Shown here piece by piece: positions 12,001 to 24,135 of a stretch of 64,000 bases of DNA. Under the pieces are notes generated by a model. The model worked only from the letters and a program-made list of their open reading frames with translations, did no database searches and was not told the DNA's origin. Numbering within the stretch: position 1 is the first letter of the stretch; each line of letters begins with the position of its first letter. Origin of the DNA: Luscinia megarhynchos (lineage: Eukaryota; Chordata; Aves; Passeriformes; Turdidae); contig JAPFBE010000002.1 of the NCBI GenBank assembly GCA_034336665.1, positions 5,502,146-5,566,145 of the forward strand. The letters are read 5' to 3'. The translations under genes were made by a program, and so were the position numbers.

Positions 12001-15000
12001 TATTCTTTCAGGAAGGGTTGCACTGCAGCATATATTTCATGTTTTCAAAAGTAACAGCCAAAAAAGGGATGAGGGGATGTAGGCAAATGGATCATGCACA
12101 GTAACTGTAAAATTATAGCCCTGTTGTTTTGGATCTGGTTGCTAATGTGCTTAAAAAGATCTGTGCTTCATCATATTTCATAGGGACGGTATACAGTATG
12201 CGTTCTATGGGGAGCCTATATGAGTCCTAACATTGCTCAAAAGGACAATTAAATAAATTACTCAACTCTCTGAAAATTTTGTATTTCTGCCAGCTTGCTT
12301 CCAGACCCTTCACATCGATGGACTGTGGTGACAACAATTATGTCATCCTTAAAGTTAAGAAGCTGGCAATCCTTACATCAGCTCTCAGGCTTGCTTTATT
12401 GTCCCTCCTGCAGTTATCACTTGTTATTCCCAGAATTACAACATTTTCTAAGAGACTTTGATAACCAATACAAACACTATGAAAATATGGTTGAGTTTAA
12501 GCTGCTCTAAATGATTAGAGTCTTCATTTTCTAGCATGCTTCATGCAGACTAGCAAAGGTTGGAAGAGGATGTGGCTTTTTCCTTCTTCTGTATGAGCAC
12601 ATACAACACTCCTTAAAACAATCTATCCCATTCTGCTCTTTGTTGTACCCACCTCAGCCAAAATACAGGTTGCTCCCTGTAAGTAGGGTGATCCAGCTAG
12701 AGATCAGTTTTATGAATCTACTGACTTTTAAGCAGTGAAGGTGTAAACTAAGTAAATAAGGGCAAATAAGATTATTTTTCTGGTTTTACCAGAACGTCCT
12801 GTATTAGTGAAGCGAAGACTTGAAATTGTTTGAAGCATGGATTTATTTTTTCTATGCTGCTTCTTTGCTGGTGATCCCATTTTAGTAATGACCTCTGGAT
12901 AACTTTGGAAATTATGTTATCAGGATTTCCTTTATTGTCCTAACATCCACAAAACATATTTAAGAAGGCTACTGCTCCACAGAATGGAAGAGGAAATAAT
13001 CTAAAACAATGCCATGATGTTTTTTTGAGTGGCAAACTTTAGTTCTGTAATTAAATCCAGCATGTTCCACCTTAAAAATTATGCAAAGCTCTATCTCTTA
13101 TTAGCAGAGCTGTTGGCAGAAATCTGTCTCTGCTAGGTTGGTGATACATTAATAGACAACAATTTATGACTCTGACAATGCTGTATTTTATGGTTGTCAT
13201 AGAATGAGTCATGTTATTTTCTATTTTTTTCCCTAAACAGCATTCCAAATCCTCTCAAATGCTGAACTCAACACAGCTCTGGTTTTGCAATCCAAGTCCT
13301 TCACAATGAGCAGGTATCTGATTTGGCTTCTGAGAGAATGCCAGCAGCGTATACAGTCAATTGGGTGACTGCTATCCGGGGCTGACTTAACCAGCCACAA
13401 GCCCCAGCAAAGTGCTCAGAAACACTGGAAGGTTGCTGTGTCTCACTGGCAAGGTGCTTACTGCTCTCTCCTCCCACCTACAGAAAGGGTAAATCAGGTA
13501 AGTTGGCTGCATCAGCCCAAGCTGCCTTACACATGGCATGAGATGAGTAACAGGCTGCAGTCAGCAGCAGACCATGCAGGGTCAGGCCCGAACGGCTCTG
13601 CAGCCACATACTGCTTACAATTGTTACTCCTACCGGTGGGGCTCTGAGCAGAGGGAGGAACATTCAAACTGAACCTCAGTATGTTGAACACACACGAGTT
13701 AGCTTACTGCTTGGTACTAATAAAAGGTTTCCAAAGAAGACTCACTCCTGTGCAACATGCAGACTTTCCTTGTACCACTTCCAAGAGGGCTCCGTCCTCT
13801 TTTCACAGCTGGCTTGAAATGACACTCTCTTTTCACCGTGTCAAGATGACACGTACAGCAGAGCCAGTATTCTCCCCGTCCTCTAAATTGTCTCTGGTGA
13901 ACATGACAGCTATATATAAACACCAAAAATGAGACTATATTTCAGAAGCAAGCTCTGGGTCTATTTTTTCCTTCAGCGAGATGTTCCATACAGTCTTTTA
14001 TCCTAAGTTTAGACAGCATTACTTCTCACTTAGGCTACAGATTTTGCCAGACTTAAAAGAAATTTCACAATAAACTTAAAACAGTTATTTTGATTAATCA
14101 ATCCTGTGAAGCAAGAAAAGCTGAATTAGGGGCCTAACAGTAAAATCCAGCAGCTGTGTAATTCAGAGGCTGGACAAAGTTATTAGCATCTTAAGACTGT
14201 CTAGAAAAAAAAGAAAAACATCTTGCATGGTACCGACAGTTTTCATAAGGAAAAAATGTTTCAAACAATAATGCTGCTGTTTATATAAAAATCCTGTTTT
14301 GGCACTCAGATTTAAAGAAACCTAAATGAAACTATATTTGATTTGATAAGTTAAATTAAAGCAAAACTAGAAAAACAAATATGTTTTCATCAACACATTC
14401 TGAAAATTTTAAATCTCACAGATGACTTTTTTTTCAAAGTCAATTTTTCTAAACAAAGAAAGACTAGGAGTTTAGATTTGAATATGTCTAATATTTGGGA
14501 AAAGCCAAGACTAGCTCCAGTAAATTTTTGTGGTTTTAAGCTCATTTCTATATTTATTTATAGGATTTATTCTCAGTTATTCTTTGGGAAGATTTTATTT
14601 CTTTCCTTGTCTATGACAGTGCATAGCTGTCAACACAGTTTAACACAACAAGAAAATGGAACAGAGAAGATAAAGTCTAAATAAAAATATTAGTAAATCT
14701 TATCTAACTACTGTAAATTACATATTTCTACTCTATAATGACTAGCCTTTTATAAGGTAGTTAACATGATTTTTAATTTTTTTTTTCTAACAGATGGTAG
14801 ATTTTTGATTGGTTTAAAGACTTTGTTTTGCCTAACTCTAAGTGTTCCATGTCAAAGGACAAATGATTGAATTGTCTTCCATTAGTCTGGAAGTTATTTC
14901 TGAACATTCCACTGGATTTCCTGCTAATGGACTCACAAGAAGCTATATAGGAAATAGAGAAAGGTAGTTTAAGAGATGACTGTCTTGGATTCCAAAAGGC

Positions 15001-15100
15001 ATGGACTATGAGAATGCTAGGACTGTAAGTATAAGGAAAGGGATTTCTCTCTTTTTCTGTAAAGAAAATGCTGAGCTGTTTTTGATATCTGTTTTTTATT
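9067..15100. other. AT-rich DNA with no recognised gene
   Basis: The only clear feature is the poly-C run listed separately. A slightly GC-richer patch at about 13370-13680 has short frames on both strands and no known motif. A splice-acceptor-like sequence (pyrimidines ending CCCTAAACAG, 13241) followed about 70 bp later by an AGCAGGTATCTG donor-like sequence could mark a small exon, but this could easily be chance. Confidence 0.4.
10658..10674. repeat. C17 homopolymer
   Basis: Seventeen consecutive C bases stand in otherwise AT-rich sequence. The complementary strand is G17, which could form intermolecular or slipped G-quadruplexes. The exact length is prone to sequencing error. The frame crossing it on the minus strand (a glycine run) is not a credible gene. 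Confidence 0.9.
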
Positions 15101-16090
15101 TCATAGAATTATAGAATGGTTTGGATTGGAAGGCACCTTAATAGCCAACTAGAGTTCTAACCCCCTGGCTATGGGCCGGGATGCCACCCACTATCAGACT
15201 GCTCAAAGCTCCATCCAAGCTGGCCTTAAACATTTCCAGGGATGGGGAATCCACAACTTCTCTGGGCAACCTGTTCCAGTGCCTCACCACCCTCACAGTA
15301 ATGGGCTTCTTGAAGGATTTCCTTCTATCATCTAATCTAAATCTCTTCATTTAGAATGGTTTCCCTTTATTTTGTCAATGTTCACCCATGTATAAAGTCA
15401 CTCTCCCTCTTTTTTGTAAGTCCCCTTTAAGTACTCAAAGACAGGCCACAATGCTCCTTGAAGCCTTCTCTCCTCCAGGAAGAAGGCCACTCTCTAGTCA
15501 GTCTTAATAGGAGAGATGCTCCAGTCATCTGCTCACCTTTGTGGCCTCCTCTGGACACCCTCTAACAGATCCACGTCTATTTTGCGCTGAAGACTCCAGA
15601 TCTGGATGCAGCACTCTGGATGCAGTCTTACAAGGGAAGAGTAGAGAGGGAAAATCACCCTCTTTCTACCTGCTGGCCACCTCTCTTGATGGTATCCACA
15701 GGATACCACTGGCTGTCTGGGCTGCAAGTGAACTCTGCTGTCTTGTGCTCAGCTTTTCATCCACCAGAACCCTCTGTACTTCTCTCAGGTGCAGCACCTT
15801 GCATTTGATATTGTTAAAGCTCATGAGTTTCTTGTCAGCCCACTCATTAGGTTTGTCCATGCCCCCCTGGAAGTCATCCTGTCCTTCTGTTGTGCCAACC
15901 ACATCACTAGATTTTGTGTCATCTACAAACTTGCTGAGGGTGCACTCAATCCCACTGTCTGTGCTTACTGATATTAAAGAGCACCAGTTCCAAGACAGAG
16001 CCCTGAAGATCAGCAGACTCCACCTGGACATAGAACCATTGACCACAACTCTCCAGCTGTGTCAGCGAATTCCTTATCTATCAAGTCTAG
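15101..16090 (-). mobile_element. CR1 LINE, antisense, 5'-truncated
   Basis: On the + strand the element begins with the reversed 3' tail (TCATAGAATTATAGAATGG) and continues with phrases characteristic of bird CR1, such as CTTCTCTGGGCAACCTGTTC and CCAGTGCCTCACCACCCTCA. It runs into the reverse transcriptase region of ORF2. The left edge is well defined by the tail; the right edge, at about 16090, is where CR1-like coding similarity fades. The copy is 5'-truncated and lacks the endonuclease region. It carries several frameshifts and is not capable of movement. Confidence 0.92.
15138..16046 (-). pseudogene. Decayed CR1 ORF2 (reverse transcriptase) remnant
   Basis: The intact protein is the CR1 endonuclease/reverse transcriptase that copies LINE RNA at the insertion site. 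Reading the minus strand, VNGSMSRW appears just inside the 5' break. A frameshift then leads to QGSVLELVLFNI, matching the usual QGSVLGPVLFNIF of RT motif B. A further shift leads to DSGIECTLSKFVDDTKS, the catalytic region, with FVDD where CR1 usually has FADD. Later come CKVLHL, PLYSSLVRLHPECC and VRHWNRLPREVVDSPSLEMF, the familiar C-terminal end. The fragments lie in different frames, so no functional protein is made. The + strand frames here, including a 185-codon one, are shadows. Confidence 0.9.
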
Positions 16091-17454
16091 GGATGTAGTT
16101 TAGAGCTGAGATCCCAGGTAGTAATTTTTTGGAGGACACAAAAATATTGTAATGGCCCTATCAATTGCTCCACCTCATGTGTCGTCTCCTGCTAGTTTTC
16201 GTGCTTTTAAAAAAAAACCAGTTCCACTGAGATTCCACTGATGTGAATTTCTGGCACGACATTTAGCAAACTTCAGCTATGAAAGTTCATCCCTCCATCT
16301 GACAAAAAAGAATACCCCAGTGAGAGACACTTTCCTCCTGTCCATGGTAGGACTTACTTAAGGATAACCCAAGCCACATCATGAAGCATATCAAAAGTGA
16401 GCCTGGCAGTACTAGGCTCAAGCTCCTTGACTAGCAGAGTCTAAAAAGAGGCTTTGCCTTCTTCCCAGCAATTGCCCCAGCTGTGCATTCCAGCTGCACT
16501 CACTGCTGATTTACATCTGTCTGGCACTCACTAGTGGCTCAAGCTTCTGCTCAACCTTGTGCTCTCTCTGGAGGACAGCACTCCTTCAGTTTTGCATCTT
16601 GATTTTTGCCCTCTCTGTAGGTGATACACTTTTGATCTAAGTAAACTGCATATTGGACAAAGATCTTCTAAGCAGCTGCTATCAGCAAAGCTCAGGCTCT
16701 CTGCATCACTGTGCAGTATTTTAGGCCTAGAATTTTTTGGTGTTTCCCATCTCAGCAGTGCAAGAACCAAATGAGTATTTTGGATGAGATCCATTTGGAA
16801 AAGTGGCTTTGGATATTTTGACAACCTCCACATCAACACCCCCATAGGTGTTACAAAATCTAGCTTTTGGATGTCCTGTGAGCTACTGGAGTTCCAAGGC
16901 CAGTCTCAATGCCTGTATCAAAACAATGCAGTGCAGTGAGTATTGCCATCTGATGAAAGGTATGTGTACATAGCTTTAAACCTTCTTAAAGCTTATGATC
17001 TTAAGACAAAATTAAACGGGAGCATTTTCAAAACATACAGATAAAACTTTTCAGGAGTGAGGTCTGAAACAGAAGGATTTATAAAGAGGACTGAATAAAA
17101 TCAGTGAGTTGACAATCCAACCAAATGTAATTACTTCCTAAGGAGGATACACTCTAGGAATAAATGTGTGCTGTGACACTAGCCTGAGTGAATATATTTT
17201 GTTTTCTTCTAAAAGTTATATTCCCCAAAAGTAAAACAATACACAAGAATCACAAATATTCCCTAAAAGAGGATGTGGATGTAAAGGCAGAGATGTGACT
17301 TGCACTCCTTGGAGACAAAAGCTAGCACTCACTACTGTGTCACCTGGGCTCCTGACACTCTCCACATTTATACTTAATCAGCATCAGTCCTGATAAATTA
17401 TTTACCCCGGAGGAATGTAATGGGACGCCAGTTTGTCTGTGCATATGCTCCTAT

Positions 17455-17480
17455 ATCCTGCTTGGTGAAACAAGCAGGAT
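17455..17480. repeat. Perfect hairpin, 10-bp stem and 6-nt loop
   Basis: ATCCTGCTTG is followed by the loop GTGAAA and then by the exact reverse complement CAAGCAGGAT. The stem is GC-richer than its surroundings. The uninterrupted arm is short for a microRNA precursor, so no RNA gene is claimed. Confidence 0.7.
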
Positions 17481-20400
17481 TGGGGGCTGAGAAGAAAGCT
17501 CTGATTTCTGTCAGTGGATCCTTTCTACACTCAGTTTGCTTTGCTTTATATAGTGCTGGTGTCCCCCTATGACATAGGCATATTTGATACACCCTTGACA
17601 TGAGAGTCCCTAAAGTTCAGGGTAGTAAAGTACATAAGACACAAGAAACAACAGAGTATCACACAATAAGGTTGATAGAGGAATGAAATCTTAGGGGTAA
17701 GAGAACACAACTTAACATCCAGATCAAAAACAAGATCATCAATATCTCACCATAATCTTGGTTAGCCTTACTTTTAAGGACTGGGCTTAAGGCTGTAAAA
17801 GTCAGCTTTGACAGCAAAGGCACATACTCTTATGCAATGCATTGGCCTTAAACTGCAGCTGCATTTCTATAGCACTGGTTACATGGCACAGATTGCTTTG
17901 CACGAAAAATAAGTTAGAGAATGCTGAAATGCCTGATTTAAATGATTGGATGAAAGACTGGACAGCATAGTAAAAAGAGTGATTTAAAATATTTAAAAAT
18001 TAAATTTTAAAGATAAATGTAGACAGAACCAAGTACTCAATAGAAAGATGCAACGAACAGTCTCCACAGCTAATGCATAGATAACTTCTAGGTTCTGTGT
18101 TTCCATTTTGTCTCTGGCTTTCCATATGCTTTAGGGAATAAAGAGGTACAGAGAAGAATAAAATGATCCCAGTTCTCCTTGTAACACTGTATCCCCAAAA
18201 AGGTGAAAAATGTTTTGTGAAAAGGTGAAAATATAAATTTTTGGTTCCTCATGAAGAATAAACTGGAATCAAAGATGTTATGCCCAGAAACCTGACATTT
18301 CTAAGGCATTCAGAAATGCAACAGCAGCAACACTTTTGAGAGAACTCTTAAAGCAGGCACATTGAAAGATCAATTCCCTGCTTGAAGAACATCTTTCCCC
18401 TACTTACTTACTGTCATCCTTCAGATACAAGATTACTCTAGCAAGCCATCTCTCCGGCTTTTAAAGTAGATTTAAAAAAAATTAATTCTGCTTTTAGCAC
18501 AAGTTTACTTTCATTCTACTTGAATTGGAGAGTGGGGTGGGGAAGCAGATACTCCCTACCTCCTAGCTTTGGATCAACACTCATCCTTTTTCACAATGCC
18601 TAGAGGAAACTTTTGGTAACCATCTCTTGTTGAAATAAAGACATCTACTTGTGGAGGCTGGGAAAGAGAGAAAAGAATTAGCCCAGCTAGAAGAAAAGAA
18701 TGAGGGTGGTGAGATGAAAAATAGTGATTTTGATCTGGATTCAGTGCAGGATCAGAGATGGGAGGGAAATATGACTCTAAATCACCCATCTGCTCTCCTA
18801 ATTCTGGTACAGAATGAAACTGTACCCAGTCTGCCCAGACACAACTCCTACACGCCTGGGTGAGAAAAGTGTGGAGCATATAGATGACTCCATTGGAATA
18901 ATTCCATTTTCAATAGGAGAAATTCTGCCTTGTTAGGGCAGGTCTTGGTTCCCTGAGCAGCATACTGCAGGGACTTTGTGTGAACAAAAGGAGTAGTTTT
19001 ATGATCACAAATGGGAAGGAAGCAGGTCCATGGCACAATCTCTGTTAGAAACCCTTGATCTGAAGTCTGGGATATTATAAGTTGGCACCAAAATAGAAAC
19101 ACTCAAGTGATAGACGAATAGACAAACCGCAGGCCACCAGATAGGAAAAAATATGATACCCTAATGTGAGGCCCCACAGGCAGGAAAGAAGATCTGGACA
19201 ATGTTACCAAAAGGGGGGAAAGAGAGAGACAGGCAGAGAAAGGAACCACAAATATATATGCGCAGTATTATGACCAAACCAAGAGATAAGGGTGCTGTAT
19301 GGTCATTTCATGTCTGTACCAAATGTATACTGGTTAGCTTAATTGCTTCTTTGATTCTGAAAACTTACTCATGCATATATTTGTTTGCTTAAATATGAAC
19401 TGCAATGCCTTGTCAGTCTGATCCAAACTCAATGGATTGCTGCTGATGGGAGAATAATTCTGTATAGACAAGTATTGCCACAGCTACATGTGTTATTTAC
19501 TGTACAACTTGTACTTGCTATTGACTCCTCTCTTAACGTCATTTTAAAAAATACCATCTCATCATTTTTCTGGTGCCATTATTATGGAGACTTAGTTTTC
19601 TATCAGGCTGCAGTAAAACTTGAAGTTGCTGATAACACAGTGTCATCAATTTCTCCTCTTCAGGATGAAATGCCCTGGTTTATGATCACCATGCAACACA
19701 AGGAGTTAACATCATTCTTCATTTGATGTTATATTGGCAGCCTCCCAGAAAAGAGTTTATCTAGGTACTTGTATGGCACTTATCACTGTGGTATCTGGTA
19801 TCTTCCACAATTCAGCCCTTATAAATATATGTGCTTATCCACATTCTCTGTGTCTGCAATGGAGTAATACCACCCAAAATAGCCCCTTCCTTCACTCTGA
19901 GCTGCAGCTCTTAAAACCTGGCTGCTAAGATATCACTGCTGAAACATTTGGTGATGCCAGCCTAAGCACAGAAGGGCAAACTCCCTGTGATTCTCTACAG
20001 CACTTGTAGGCAAACCAAGAAGCTGGGAAGCTGGCTTATGGAAAGGTCTACCAGGAAGTTAAAACAATGCTGATCTAACATAGTGGTAAAATACCAGGTA
20101 CTTCTGATGATAAGCCCCACCTGTGCTGTCTCTGCTCAGCTAAAGAATTTTAAGGACGAACACAGCACAGAAAAATGCTGCCTAAGAGCACAGACAGTAA
20201 GAATATTGACCAAAGATTGTGAAAGCACAGGTCAGTACTGGAACTACCCTTTTCAACATCTGCTCAGCATCAGCACAGTTATCAACAGTGGGGAGTTTGA
20301 ATACATTCCTTGAGAAGCCTATCTTTACTCATTAACTTATGACTATAGACAAAGTCAGTGGTGCTGTAACATTCACAAAAGAATCTTACTGGATCAATTA

Positions 20401-21564
20401 AAATTGACAAGAGGGATCTTCCCTTAGTCACAGCTTCTACCATGGAAGTTGTGCAAAGACCATGCTGATATTCCAATAAAACATGAAATGGTTTATGCAA
20501 CATTTCATTCAGAAAAAAACACTGAAAAAAAATTTTGTGGCTGTCATAAATTTTTTACTTATTTCTAAGAAGACTTAACAAAATTATTTAATCTGGAATT
20601 TGGAACCTTGTGGTTAAAATACTCATAACAGGGTTCATGGTCCTTCACAGAACAGATAAATTCCTGGAAGAATTAAATTGAATTTTACAATGGCAAGTAG
20701 TGGCAAGCAAAATTGTTTTATATGATCTATGCTGCTTTGTTTGTTACAGCAGAACAAGACAACCTGCAAGCTTCAGTTGCCTGACTTCTCCAGACAAGAT
20801 TCCAGGCCAAAGGTAGATGACCAAAATATCCTTGTCCCTATATGTGACAGTATCCTGGTAGCTCATTCCAAACATCATCGCTTCTTTACACATCAGTTTG
20901 CTGCTTTGCATTTTACAAATTCAAGCCAAGTTTGAGGACAGTGAGAGCCTTTTAATACCTTTCTGAACAGCCACTAGTTTAAATAAAACAAGGTGCATAG
21001 TACATGCCATAGGAAGAACATGTAGTACTTCCAAAGCATGTGTCAGTAAAGATTCCGTATAGACAGGGAGTACTATTAAGGCCTGTGACAATACTGATGG
21101 AGATACAGGAATGTGCATCCAGATGATGTGGCTGTCCTTTGGCATGCTTACACCAGCTGAATGGAGCCAGCCTAGAAATCTTTCCACAAGACTAAGAGCA
21201 TCAAAGCTACCACATTAGCCATGCTTCTGTGCAGGCATGAGAGAGTGCACTCTTATGAGTGATGAAGCATAGCAAGCTGACTAACAGCAAAGCCTTGCTC
21301 TGTGCCAGCCACACATCCACCACAATGCAGACAAGGAAATCCACCTACAGCAGGTTCATTACAGAGACCTCAGTTAGGGGGAGGAGGGTAGCAAATCAAT
21401 CTACTGGATCATGCATGAGGAAAAGTGCATGCTTGTCCACCTGGCTCATCACCCTTATTCACCCATGGTATTATCATTCTCAACTTCTCTATTAATGAAC
21501 TTCTGGTAGAAACTGAAACTTTATTCAGTGGGTTCACTGCTCTTACAACGTCAAACATCTCTTG

Positions 21565-21586
21565 AAAAAAAAAAAAAAAAAAAAAA
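21565..21586 (+). repeat. A22 homopolymer
   Basis: An uninterrupted run of 22 A bases. I looked for a retrocopy ending here. There is no AATAAA within about 40 bases upstream and no clear flanking direct repeat, so it is recorded only as a simple repeat. Confidence 0.9.
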
Positions 21587-24059
21587 GACAGGGCTTTGAT
21601 CTTGGAAAAGGTCATTGTACTTTATAGCTTTAAACATGACATGCAACCTAGAAATGAATCTTTAAACAGGCTTTTGGTACATGTTACACACAGCTGTCAT
21701 TTATTATTGTTAATAAAAGTTTATTAACAATGTTTCACAATCATATCCTTGTAAACAAAAAAACTAAATCCATGGTGTTTGGCTTGAGTTGTTTTGGTTT
21801 GTTTTTCCCATAGAAAAATTGAAATTATTCAAAAAATTGCATTAATTTTTGGGTTCTATAGTGTAGAATGTATTTTAAAATCGTTTGAGGTTTTCAGTAG
21901 CAGTCAGCACACATGTAATGAAGTAGTCTGGAATAGCTTTGAATTTCACTACGTGCTACTGACGCAGACTCACACAGGGAACAAAATCTGTAATGGATAA
22001 AAAACTTTAATTTCACAAACCTGGCCTCCATCTTCCAAGACATTCCTTAGCAACCATGCAGAGAACAGCAAACAAAACACATCTTCACTGATCACCCATT
22101 TATTTTTTGCTATTGATTACACCACATTTTTCAAGGTGGGACTGATGTGGTTTTCCTTTAACTCTCTCTTTTGATTAACCTCAATATATCTCCACAATAG
22201 AAGCACGATTCATTTGCTTCAAGGTGTTAGTATTATAGCATTGTTATAACTTTCTCCATTTGCTCCTAAATTTCAACTTTTGCACAGATTCTCGTATTTA
22301 AAGGCTATTCTAGGAGGTACTGACCTGCTTGGAATGACTCAGAATATTGTCATAGGATGAGACCCCAACAAATGTTGAGATGTATTCTCAACTGTGGCAC
22401 AGACACTAACTGGTATCTGAAGCAGACAACTAACTTCTCTGACTTTACATGACCTGGTATATTTTAAATTGGTGATTATCTTCAAACAAGGGAAGAATTT
22501 TGCCTCCAACCAGCAAGAGTGGAGGCTTCTCGTTTTTTTTTTTTTTAAGCTGTGATATAGAATCAAAATCTATTTTTAATTTTTATCCGACAGACATGTT
22601 ATCTCCCTCTGCAAGGATGATGAGGAACAAATTCAGTAACTCAAATTCACCCAACAAAGGTGTTTTCAACTTTTAAGTGCAAATGATTATCTTCTACTAG
22701 TACAATGTACAAATATATAATGTGTATTGTGTTAGTTACTTGTCTTTAGCACCAGGCCAAAATACCACTTCCATTATAAGCTCTCTCACATGCAGATTCA
22801 AATGCTCAGTCAAATATTCATGATAACCATGGCCTTGCCAAAAAGGGGAAAGAGACAAACTCGAAGTCTGGCCAAAGAAAATTAACAGAATCTTTCAAAA
22901 TGCAGGATTCCTCCCACCCTCCTTTCCATGTTCACACAGTTTCATATGTTAAATAATGCTGATAAAACAAGCAGAAATTTAAAAACCTCACCACATTAAG
23001 AGATGGGCACAAATAAAGCTCTGGAAGGGAGTGGCCTAAAATTCTCTAATGGTTTGAATTCAAATCTATTTGGCAGCATGAACCCATCTTTGATTTAATG
23101 GCTAAGTAACAAATATTTTTCTGGGAGAAAATGAATAAACTGCTTCCCGACCATAGACCAGAATCCCTGTGAGAATTTGGACCACACAATCTTGTTCCTC
23201 CATAATGGACTCCAGTAATTTGTGAAGCCGCATTTTATCTCATGAGTAAAATATAAAGAAGGATGCTTCCAACACAATGAAGTATGGAGTTTTTCAGTTT
23301 GGTTTGTCTTTTTTTTCTTTTCTTGCAGTATAAATTTTTATTGGCATCATATCTATAAATCAACTATTTGGTTGAGGAAGACATTTTCAAGATACTTTCA
23401 ACGCACAAATTAATCTTAGGGAGCCTATTCTCACTCATCCTTCTATCACATCTGAGTTCTTAATTAAAAATTATTGCAGCTACAGGTTAATAGCCCTTCC
23501 TACTCAAGTCAAATGTCACCTTACGACACTACTTTTTAGTTTTCCATAGTTGACTTTTAAAAATAGATAAGCATATATTGGAGGAATCTGCGTTTAAAGG
23601 GACCTGAAAGACCAAGGAAATATAGGTTGACATCCCTTTAATCAAAATCCTATTTCTTCCATATTTTCAAGGTATCAATATCTAATCTATTCTCCATGAA
23701 TACCAGTAAGATGGACAAATGCTGTTCTCGTTAAATCATTATAACACACTGATTTCAGTATGGGCTGCTTGTGATTGATGTTAAAAAAACTCACCGATGA
23801 CACAGTAAAGAAATTAGCAGAAATCAGACAAAAAATGCTAACATTTATCTAGATTGAAGAATTTGCTTAGCTTTGTACTTTGTCTTGTAGTAATGATCAG
23901 TTTTATTTTCTATACAGCATTTTTATTTTCTGTTTTATATCTTAGGACTGGATTTTTGGGTGGTTCCTCTCCTGCCTTGCCCCCTCCCTTATTCCATGTT
24001 TATTATTTTAGTTTTTCCACATTCTGCTTAGTTATTGAATTTAGCTGATTTACGATTCT

Positions 24060-24135
24060 GTTTTTGTTGTTTGTTTGTATAATTCTGTTGGGGTGTAAAT
24101 AGCTGTTGGTTTTCATTTGTTCTTTAAATTTGTTG
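24060..24135. repeat. T/G-rich low-complexity tract
   Basis: The + strand is dominated by T and G (TTTTTGTTGTTTGTTTG, then TTGGGGTG and GTTGGTTTTC). It is the same kind of degenerate tract as those at 3.2 and 43.9 kb. The 82-codon minus-strand frame over it, rich in N, K and Q, is a composition artefact. Confidence 0.65.

Noticed and set aside
13241..13316. A roughly 70-bp exon between acceptor-like and donor-like sequences
   Set aside because: Such pairs occur often by chance in tens of kilobases, and no known protein fragment or neighbouring exon supports it.
15541..16098. A 185-codon plus-strand frame
   Set aside because: It is the complement of the antisense CR1 reverse transcriptase remnant, which explains the sequence on the other strand.
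21565..21586. Possible processed pseudogene ending in an A22 tail
   Set aside because: There is no AATAAA shortly upstream, no recognisable coding sequence, and no clear flanking direct repeat.
22498..22548. Hairpin GCCTCCA/TGGAGGC followed by T14, resembling a bacterial terminator
   Set aside because: The window is vertebrate nuclear DNA, there is no bacterial-type operon, and T runs are common here.
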